Origin: Mytilus edulis
Taxonomy: Eukaryota; Mollusca; Bivalvia; Mytilida; Mytilidae
Length of the DNA: 64,000 nt
Assembly (NCBI RefSeq): GCF_963676685.1
Contig: NC_092346.1
Location: forward strand, 43,087,289-43,151,288
Reading direction: 5' to 3'
The position numbers were made by a program, and so were the translations under genes. The notes under the pieces are model-generated. The model saw only the letters and a list, made by a program, of their open reading frames with translations, made no database searches and was not told the DNA's origin. This document shows, piece by piece, positions 55,110-64,000 of this stretch (position 1 is its first letter; every line of letters begins with the position of its first letter).

Positions 55110-58100
55110 CTTTCCGAGACTTGGCATTTCTAAACCCAATGATAGTTCATCTCCATAATATCTGGTCTTAAATACTATTCTTTTGTTTTGGTCTCTCTCT
55201 GCATCCCACGACAAATCAAATATTTGACTTGACTTATCATAACCTGATGATACAGTTGACAATACAACTGTCCTAGATGGTAGCTGTAGAGTGTATTTTG
55301 CTTGTCCGTTTTTATCGTGTATTGTTTCAATTCCATGTGTTCGGATATCATCTTTTTCTATAAATAGAACAATTTTGGACGATTCATCAGGACGAAGATA
55401 CGATGCTCCTATGCTGTAAGATTTTGACCCACATATACCTCGATAGCTTGCAATCTGTTTTTTGTCAGACCAATCAGAATTGAATTTCACATCCATTCTG
55501 CAACTGCTGTCTCTATCTTGCTTGTTCCAATTTACAAGCATGTATGTTTCTGAGGAAAGCAGTTTATTTAATTCAAACCTCATCTGTCTTGGTTCGTTGA
55601 CATTAATTATCAATGTTATTTCCTTTCTTTTCTCAGCATCCATTTCAAAATCAACATCGTACAATGTTTGTTTGTTGATTTTCATATTTGTTGCTACTAC
55701 CAAATGATTTGTTTTGCTACTCCAGTCGAATTTTACATATCCATTAGCTGTTCGGAGTGATTCCCAAGGAGTAGACACTGTTAGTGAACAGTCTGTCTTC
55801 GTGAGAGATGCATCTATTGTTATTCCGTTGCGGTCAGTCCAAAATCCTTCAACGTGAGATTTCAATTCTCCAAAAATTTTGTCATTTTTCATGGATATCC
55901 GTATATTTCGCAAATTATATAATCCAGTTTTAAGCGTAAGGGATCCATCTAATTCATCGAATCTTTGACCAGTAAGGCGTGCATCAAATTCAATATCAAA
56001 TAAGTATGATGTCTGTATATTCAGTGCAGCATGGTATGGTTTTCTTGAGGCAGATGCTTTAATTTGTGTTCTCTCATATCCTTTGATTGGTGTATCAAGA
56101 TTTATGTTGATTGAGGATGGAGTTTTTTCCATGGCAATAGTTATCTTTTTCTCTCCAATTGCAGCATTTCCGGATAGTGAGTAGGTGTCATCTTTCATTT
56201 TCATGTCTGCATTGACGGAATATCTGTTTTGTGGTGTATTAAGATTTATGTTGATTGAGGATGGAGTTTTTTCCATGGCAATAGTTATCTTTTTCTCTCC
56301 AATTGCAGCATTTCCGGATAGTGAGTAGGTGTCATCTTTCATTTTCATGTCTGCATTGGCGGAATATTTGTTTTGTGGTGTATTCAATGAAATATCGACA
56401 ATTTCTTGTGTTATCTTGAGATTTCCGTTAATAAGAGGCATATTTCTACTGAGCGCCAAATATGCAGATGAAGTGAGACTGTCTGTTTTGAAATCATGCC
56501 GATATCTACCGTTCAAATGAGGAATTACATTGAATGGAGTTTGGAGTTCCACATTTAAGTACATACTTTCTGGTCGATACATTGTGAATCTAGCATTTCC
56601 TTCAATCTTTTTGTCGGGTGCATATTGAAAACTTCCGATTGTTGTGAAAGACTTCACAGATCCAGTATGTTCAATCTTGATATTTACATCTCTTAGCTTC
56701 TCAAATGGTGTTTGTAAGCTTAGTGAACCCTCGATAGATGGAAGGTGTTTAAAGGATGCATCGGCTTTGATTGTCTTGTCGGCATGTGTTGCCTCAATGC
56801 TTGTTTTAAAATTTGAAATGTAACCATCATGTAAAAATCTAAGTTGAGACGATTTTACATTTCCAGATAAAGTGGTTTTAAGTGCTGTGACGAAGTCTAT
56901 CGACTTTACTCCTAGTCTGACGGTGGTAATTTCTTCAATTCCATTCAATTTACCAATGGATGCCTTTACTGTTGTTCCGAATGAATTTGGATTTCCATTT
57001 ACGTCATATTCTATTTTGATGTCTTCTAGAATAGGTGTTGATAGCAGCATGTTCCCTTTGATTGCTTCTGAGGACCAATCATGGTTGACTTCTCCTCTAA
57101 TTTTTTCTTTTCCGTAGCTAACAGACGATTCGTATCTGAATGCATGCAGACCTCCATTTCCGTTTATAATCACCTCAAAGTCTTCAGTTAGTGGTGTTTT
57201 TATACACAGTTCGATTTTTAAACCAGTTGATGTATCAATTTTGCCATTAAGTTGAGTTTTATGTTTTCCTATTTTCGCAACTGCCTTTCCAGAAATGAGA
57301 GACTGTACATTTGATAATGTTAGTAGAGCCGTATTTCTTTCATATCCAGAGAAAGGTGTCTCCAACGTAAATGTAAGTTCACTAGAACTATCAAAATTTG
57401 TTTTTGCGTTGATTTCTTTGTCATTTAGAGTCAGTTTGATGTTTGAACGGAAGTTTTTCAAAGTACCTTTGAGTTCATGTGAAACTGATGCTTTTATGTT
57501 TTTGATAGGTGATCGTATGTCAATATCTATTTCTAAACCATTTGGTAAATCTAGATAGAAATTTGATAAAAGTTCATGTTTTTCTTCACCATATTCAAGC
57601 AAAGCCTTGGTTTTGAAGTTTTCAATTTCTCCATCGAATGAAACTTCTAGCTGAATATTCTTAGATATTGGCGATTGAAGAGCCACATTTGCAGATAATT
57701 TTGAGGTAGTGTCCATATCGACAGTTAAAGCAGATCTTTTATCATTGTATCGAACTTCACCAGATACGTGGAATTGTTTCAATGTACCAGTACGCTTAAG
57801 TGTCGAAATAATTTCGTGTTGTTTACTTCCGCTGTAGGTTGCACTAGCTTGTGATATGAGCTCAGATGAAGTGCCTTGATGGTCAAGGAAGATTTCCATA
57901 TCATCAGTGAATGGTGTTGACATACGTGCCTCTAATTCAATTCCACTAGTAAAGTCGGTTTTAGCTGAAGTGATGAATTTCTTTCCGTTATATGTAGCAT
58001 CTCCCGATAACTGGAATTTTTGTAGTTTACCAGACCATCCAAATGTTATGACGGCTTCATGATGTTTGGATCCACTATATGAAATGTCAGCTTGTGACTT

Positions 58101-61100
58101 GAAATTATTAACAGAGCCCTTATGGTCAATTATAATTTCTATGTCGTTGGTAAATGGAGTTTTCAAAGTACCTTTTGTCTTAATACCGTCTGTGGAGTCG
58201 AATTGTAGTTCTGATGACACTCTCTTGGTATTATAAGATGCTTCGCCGGAAGTTCTGAAATTTGTCATGTCTCCATTATGCTCAAATGCAGCATAAACTT
58301 CATGTTGTTTCTTTCCGCTGATGGTTATTTCTCCCTTCGTTTTAAAGTTCAACATTTCCCCTCTATGGTCTACTTCAAATTCGATATCTTTTGTGTATGG
58401 ACTTTTTATTTCAATTCTGCCTTTTATTCCTGTAGATTTTTCTAATGTTGCTTCTACTGATGCTACCTTAGTATTGTATGACAATTCTACAAATACTCTC
58501 TTGTCACCGTTCTGGAGTACAATATTGGCTTCATGCTGTTTTCTACCGTTGTAACCGATCTCTCCATGACTGATGAAATTATGTAGAGTCCCTTGGTGAG
58601 AGACAGAAACTGTTATATCATCAGTAAAAGGTGTTCTTAAAGTTACTGTTCCCTCTGGATCGTTCAAGATATCCAAATTCACATCACTCGAAATTGTTTT
58701 TCCGTTGTAAGTAGCTGATCCCGACGACTGGAATTTTTTTAATTCGCCTTCAAATTTGAAATCTGTAGTAACTTCATACATTTTAGATCCTCCATAAGTC
58801 ACATCAAATTGATTGTTAAAATCGATCAATTTACCATTGTGTGAAAATGATACACGAAGGTCTTTGGTCAGAGGAGTGTTCAATGAAACTGTGGATTGGA
58901 CTCCATTTGTACTATCAAATGATACTGATCCAGTTACTCTCTCTGTATTGTAAACAATATTGGAGCTGGTGGAAAATTTCTTAAGTAATCCATCGTGACT
59001 AAAGGTAACAGAAATGTCATGTTGTTTGCGACCACTGTATGTAAGATCAGCCTGCGTTTTAAAGTTCAAAGGTTGTCCGTTGTGGCCGATAGAAAGAATG
59101 ATATCATCTGTGAAAGGTGTCTTTACTGTTGCTCTTCCTTCAATTGTTAATTCAGATTCAAGACTGACTTGGACAGATGCTGTCTTTGTGTTGTATGTGA
59201 TATCAGCAGAGGTTGTAAATGCTTTCAGAGCACCAGTATGTTTGAAGTTAACAAGAACTGCATGTTGTTTGCGACCACTATGTGTAAGCTCAGCCTGAGT
59301 TTTAAAGTTCAAAGGATGTCCAGTATGACCGAAAGACAGAATAATGTCGTCCATGAAAGGCGTCTTTAGTGTTGCTTTTCCTTCAATGTTCAAATTTGAC
59401 TCGAAACTAACTTGAACAGCTGATTTCCCTGTGTTATAAGTCACATCAGTAGAGGTTGTAAATGCTTTCAGTGTGCCAGCGTGTTCAAAATTAGCAAGAA
59501 CTGTATGTTGTTTGCGACCACTGTATGTTAATTCAGCTTTTGTTTGGAAGCCATATGTGTTTCTTTGTTCTTTGTCACTGCTGAACATAAATGAAAACGA
59601 TACTGGTTCACTTATTGGCGTTTCAATTTGTCCAGTTGCTTCAGTCCTTTCTTGTATTCCTTTTGGTGCGCTGAACGAGAATTTTCCAGTAATTTTTTTC
59701 TTATTGTATGCACCGTCAAAATTTGTTCTCCATGTCTTGATTGATCCTTCAGCATTGAAAGAAATTTCAAGTTCGTGTTGTTTCTGCCCACTGTAAGTAA
59801 GCTGGGATACGGATGTAAAGTCCATCAGTTGTCCTGAGGTCTCAGTACTAATGACTACATCACTTGAAAATGGAGATTTCAAAAAGCCGCTTATTCTTAT
59901 ATCTCTTACCACATCCACTGATACCTGGGCAGACCCTGTCTTGTAACCGTAACTCAATTCACCATTAGATAAAAACCGTTTAATTTCTCCTTCATGATTT
60001 ACCTTAAGAGTGATATCTTTAGAGTATGGCGTTTTCAGGAATGCCCTTGCATTTATACCTCTAGAAGTTCTCAGTGTTAGCTGTCCTTCTGATCTCTTTC
60101 CATCTTGTACATATTCACCTGAACATTCAAAATCTCTCAACTGTCCAGAATGTTTAAATGACATTTCTGCACTACGGATAATTTCATATGGAGTAGTAAG
60201 TGTGGCTCTTCCTTGAATTCCATTGTTGCTTGAAAATTTGACTATCCCATTGATCTTTTGAGAATTTATGTCTATATCTGCTGTGCTCTCGAAGTCATTT
60301 AGTTGTCCTTTATGGTTAATATTGAGTTCACCTGACCTTAAAATATCGAATGGTGTTTTCATGTTCAGTCGAACTGAAAGGTCATCGTCAGTACTAAGAT
60401 TAAGATCTGCTTGAGCTGATTTTTTTCCATATGCACCTTTGATGTTTGAAACGCATCGTCGAAGGTTCCCGCTGTGTTCAAATGATGCTGACATGTCAGG
60501 TGTAAATGAGGATATAAAGTTAGCTTCTCCGTTCATTTTTGGTTCCCTTTGATATGAAATTCTGCTGTTTAAAATATCTTTTCTTCCATATGTTAATGAA
60601 ACTTGGTTGTTGAGGGATGACTCAAAACTATGCGATAACGACATCCTTACAGGTTCATATTTTGGAGTAAGAAGGGTAAATTTTCCTTCAATTGGACCAA
60701 GACTAGAGAATGAAACGTCCAATTGACTTCTTTTCTTCTGGAGAAGAGTTTCTAATCGTGAGGCAAAATTATTGGAAGTTCCTGAGTGTGAAAGTTTGCC
60801 TGTCATTTCTTCATATTCCTGGAATGGCGTCTTGATATCAACAGAAACAGTTAATCGGTCATTTGTGCTGACTGATGTATCTAGTGTTATAGTTTTAGAA
60901 TCAGAGTAAGTTATTTCAGCTTGAGTTCGGAAGTTATTTAGTGGGCCTGCATGACTGAGTAACGCCTTTAGATTGCCATAACTTTTTACCGGTGTTTGAA
61001 GAGTTGCAGAAAGGATCAATGGTTGAGATGTAAATTGCAAATCACCAATAATGTCTTTTTTGTTCTTTGAAACTTCCAGATGACATTTAAAGTTAGAAAG

Positions 61101-64000
61101 TTGACCGTTATGTGTATAGAAGGCTCTCATCTTTTCATATCCGTCATGAGGTGTGTTGATAGTAAGCTCTGTAACTAATTGTGGATCAACCTTTGATTTA
61201 ACATTGGCTCCCCAAACATTTTTCCCGATTTTCAATTCCGACTGACATTTGAAGTCCCGTAAATTCCCGTCGTGTGTTACAAAAGCGGACATTTTTCTGA
61301 TGCTCTTGAATGGTGTGGATATTGAAACGTCTGCCTTCAGATTTTTGATAAAGTTGAATGTCAGGTCTCCTTCAATTTCCTCCTTCTTTCCCCATCCAAT
61401 CTTTGCTTTTGTCTTGAAACTTGTACTTTTGCCTTTGTGTACAAAGAGAACTGTGATATCATCCATGATGGGAGATGCAACCTTTAATGTTCCTTTCATT
61501 CTTTTGGCATTTGTCATTTCTATATCTACATTGATTGGCTTATTCTTCCCATATTTTATGAGAATGTTAGAATTAATGCTTTTTCTATTTCCACTGTGAG
61601 AGAAGGAAGCAATGGTATCTTCAACAAGAGATGACTTCATAGTGAAGGAACCTTGGAGACTCTTTCCATTATGGTAACTGATATCCAGTTGATGTTTTCC
61701 ATTTTTGTCATACTGTAAGTAAGCCCCAGATAAGAATTGATTCCATGTACCTTTGTGGCTCAAGGTAGCGGTTACTGGATGGTAATTAGGAAGACGTATT
61801 GTGACTGCAGCTTGGTAGTTTTTGTTGTATTCAACAGCAAGCTCAGCATAGTAAGATTTTCCCTCTGGATACTCCATCTCAACTTTCGTAATGCATCCTT
61901 TGACGGTAGGTTCGTGTGTTATACCGGCTGTTAAACGTTGTAATTTTTCAAAAGGAGTTGCAATACTGACATCAGCACTTAGCCTTTGTCCATCTAAAAG
62001 GGTTCTTGATGTCAATGATACGATCTTTCCTGGTAAGTATTCAACCTTGATATCGGTTCTCGATTTGTCATTCTCAGGGCGGTTTGAGAAGGTTATTTCA
62101 CTGGCTGGAAGTTGTTGGTATTGAGTTTCGAGTCTTACATTACCAGACACACCACCAATTCTGTTAAATGTAGACTTGAGTTGAATTCTTCTTACAATTG
62201 GTTGTAGTTCAAAGCTGGTAGAGGAGGTCATTGCCTTCGTATTTCCTTTAAATTCCATCTCTGTTCTAAGTCTTCTAAATGATTCAAATGGTGTAGATAA
62301 TGTAACCAAAACATATTTCTGAGATCCGGTTTTCAATCGTCCTTCTATTGCAACCATTTGTTCACCTTTCAGTAAGAGATTCCCGGTAGCAATAAGTTCA
62401 CCATTTTCAGTTTTAAGATGACCTTCACTTGTAAAAAGGTTTTTGCTATTGTGGCTCATCGAGAGAATGGTGTCCATGGAACTGTCTCTATGTAAATGAC
62501 TAACCATAAGTTGTCCTTTTCCAAATGGAGTTGTGGAGGTCAATGTATACTGAACGGATGCTTCTTTCCATGCAATATTATGTCTGCCCTTAATGTTAAA
62601 ACCATAATGCTCTCCATTAATGTTGGTTGTGATCACTGTTGTAATATCGTTGAGTGTATTACTGTGTTGCCATGTAGAATCGTATTGGCTTGTTGGTGAA
62701 GAAAGAGCTATTTTACCGCTCTGCTGAATCATAAGACCTGCTCTATCATGTGTGAGTTTACCTTTGTATCTGTATTCATTTCCATTAATATTAAGAACTA
62801 GGCTGTTTTCGTTAGTTGTATCCTTACTTTGATGACTAAGATCTAAAGATACGGTTTGGATGGATCGAATGTTAGATTTGACACCAGCATGTCCCAAGTA
62901 TATGTTGTTTTCTTTCTTTGCAGATGCATCAACCCGTATAGAATTCTTGTTTACCTGAACAGTTACAAGGGACTTCAAGGAGTCTTTAGCATCATGGGAA
63001 AATTCTAGGGACGAGGTTTTAAATTCGTTAAATGGTGTCTTGATGTTTAGAGATCCTTGTAATTGACGAATGCTCACTGGTTTTTTCAGGGAAAAGGCAG
63101 CCGATATTTGGTTATCTGGTTTCCAGTTGACATTAAAGTTTGTTTCATATTCGCTTGGGTCTGACAAATGGTTCATGCCAAGTTTAACATATCTTAATCC
63201 TTTTGCTGCAGTATGTACTGTTAAGCTGCCATCGATTTTGACTTGATCGTTACCATTTTTCTGTTTCAAAGATGCGTCAATAGATAGTTGTTCTTTTCCG
63301 TCAGATTTTATGTCAAAATGTGCATTTTCGTTTTTGCGATTTATGTTGATTTTGTTATTTTGCAGTGGACTTCTGAATACAAGGCTTGCATCAATATCTT
63401 GAATGTTGTTGTATGTGAGTTGAGTGTCAACAAATATTTGTTTGTCCTTGTCTGCATTAGCATCCCATTGAATGTCCAAATGTCCAACATAGATCGGTCC
63501 CTTCTTCTTTGCCTCAAATTCACCTTTGACTTTTCTTGAAGGCACAGACACATCACCAGAAAGTCGTAAAAATGCTGCTTTTTTGTATTGAGAACCAAAT
63601 TCTACCGAATAGTCATTATTTAGTCGAGATTTGACACGGAAGTTTCTTGGATCTAGGTTGAGCAGTGCTTCAAGATGGACTGGCTTCTGTCCGGACATAC
63701 TTATATCAGAGCTGACGTCATACTCTTCATCAGAAAGTTTAAGATCACTTACAACTTTTGTTTTGTGTCCAGCAATGTTTGAAATCAACTCATTGGTATA
63801 TCTCCTTTTGTTCTTCTGTTCAAAATTGTTCGCAATAGAAAAGTCTTTATCATTCCATTTCAGACTTACATCCCCAGTTAAGGATGTAAATTTTTTGGAC
63901 TTGTTCTTCATTACCAATGCAGCAGATACTGATTGCTTCTTGCCGTATGATAACCCAAAATTAGAATTAATACTCTTTGGATTGTGAGAATGCTTTCCTT
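55110..64000 (-). CDS. Apolipophorin-like (large lipid transfer protein), giant 8.9 kb exon, 5' end outside window
   Basis: A single minus-strand frame of 2963 codons is open from the window edge to the donor at 55108-55109 (GTAATC), phase 0. The reading frame does not start here: codons upstream of 63917 are open (SYGKKQSVSAALVMKN), so the Met-like start at 63917 is artificial. The protein is made of repeating amphipathic beta units with signatures such as TPFTDDI, SHxGxLxxF and YSGRKQH. That pattern fits the long lipid-binding belt of apolipophorin and apolipoprotein B. With the ten downstream exons the visible part is about 3,670 residues. The N-terminal vitellogenin/lipid-transfer domain, signal peptide and any furin site must lie beyond position 64000. 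Expected role: structural protein of circulating lipid particles in hemolymph. Confidence 0.92.
56099..56386 (-). repeat. Recent 144 bp in-frame tandem duplication in the giant exon
   Basis: Copies 56099-56242 and 56243-56386 differ at only a handful of bases. Each encodes 48 residues, including SLSGNAAIGEKKITIAMEK and TPSSININL. The reading frame is kept. Confidence 0.9.
57818..59800 (-). repeat. 81-residue (243 bp) repeat array in the giant exon
   Basis: The complement of the Y-S-G-x-K-Q-H motif recurs at about 57818, 58061, 58304, 58535, 58778, 59021, 59264, 59507 and 59777. Steps are 243 bp except one of 231 and one of 270. Units around 59021-59514 are the most alike at DNA level. Each unit holds two related halves of about 40 residues (TPF..DDI..S..H.G...F....Y). 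Confidence 0.88.

Noticed and set aside
55462..62124. Many plus-strand frames of 60-116 codons opposite the giant exon
   Set aside because: They are antisense shadows of the lipoprotein coding frame, with no domains of their own.
63598..63917. Start of the lipoprotein at 63917
   Set aside because: The codon is TTG and the frame is open to the window edge, so the true start is outside.
1..64000. CRISPR array, bacterial-type defence system or operon
   Set aside because: The sequence is eukaryotic with spliced genes and transposons; no regularly spaced identical short repeats with unique spacers were seen.

Overview
This window is animal nuclear DNA, AT-rich, with split genes and a very high load of transposable elements. 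The dispersed repeats look like those I associate with marine mussels (Mytilus or a close bivalve relative), for example a unit with the core GACGAAACGCGCGTCT. That assignment rests on memory of repeat style, not on a database search. Only two host genes are supported, one at each edge and both on the minus strand. At the left edge (1-1382) is the 5' end of a gene for a small secreted cysteine-containing protein, with a TATA box, a signal-peptide exon and one or two short exons. At the right edge (48908-64000) is the 3' part of an apolipophorin / large lipid transfer protein gene. It has an 8.9 kb exon that runs off the window, nine small exons whose splice phases all agree, a C-terminal von Willebrand type D domain and a poly(A) signal.

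Almost everything between 1.5 and 48.9 kb is transposon DNA. From left to right: dispersed repeats; a Penelope-like reverse transcriptase relic (4118-5364); a small inverted-repeat element (5835-6114); a 2.4 kb DNA transposon with 29 bp terminal repeats (6722-9095); a 10.5 kb composite interval with matching terminal repeats and a 10 bp target duplication (9763-20312). Inside that interval lie a DIRS/Ngaro-type tyrosine-recombinase retrotransposon (10518-15326), a Tc1-like relic inserted in another repeat (15853-17153) and a Mutator-like element with a 9 bp target duplication and a PHD-finger fragment (17616-18456). Next come a nearly full-length L1/Tx1-type LINE (20576-26823), a decayed jockey/CR1-type LINE (about 28205-29600), two TTAA-flanked inverted-repeat families (30816-31259; tandem pair 34923-36156), a 2.5 kb element with nested inverted repeats and a 42 bp perfect hairpin (31556-34109), and tandem repeats near 39.4 and 42.3 kb.

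The insertions can be ordered. A tandem repeat array called R here was hit twice: once by the 10.5 kb composite element and once, about 250 bp further on, by the LINE. Removing both restores a continuous R array. No defence system, operon or CRISPR array was seen. The more unusual items are the split-direct-repeat retrotransposon, the PHD-bearing Mutator-like element, the 2.4 kb element with many CGTTACGGAGG motifs, and the 243 bp periodicity inside the giant lipoprotein exon.
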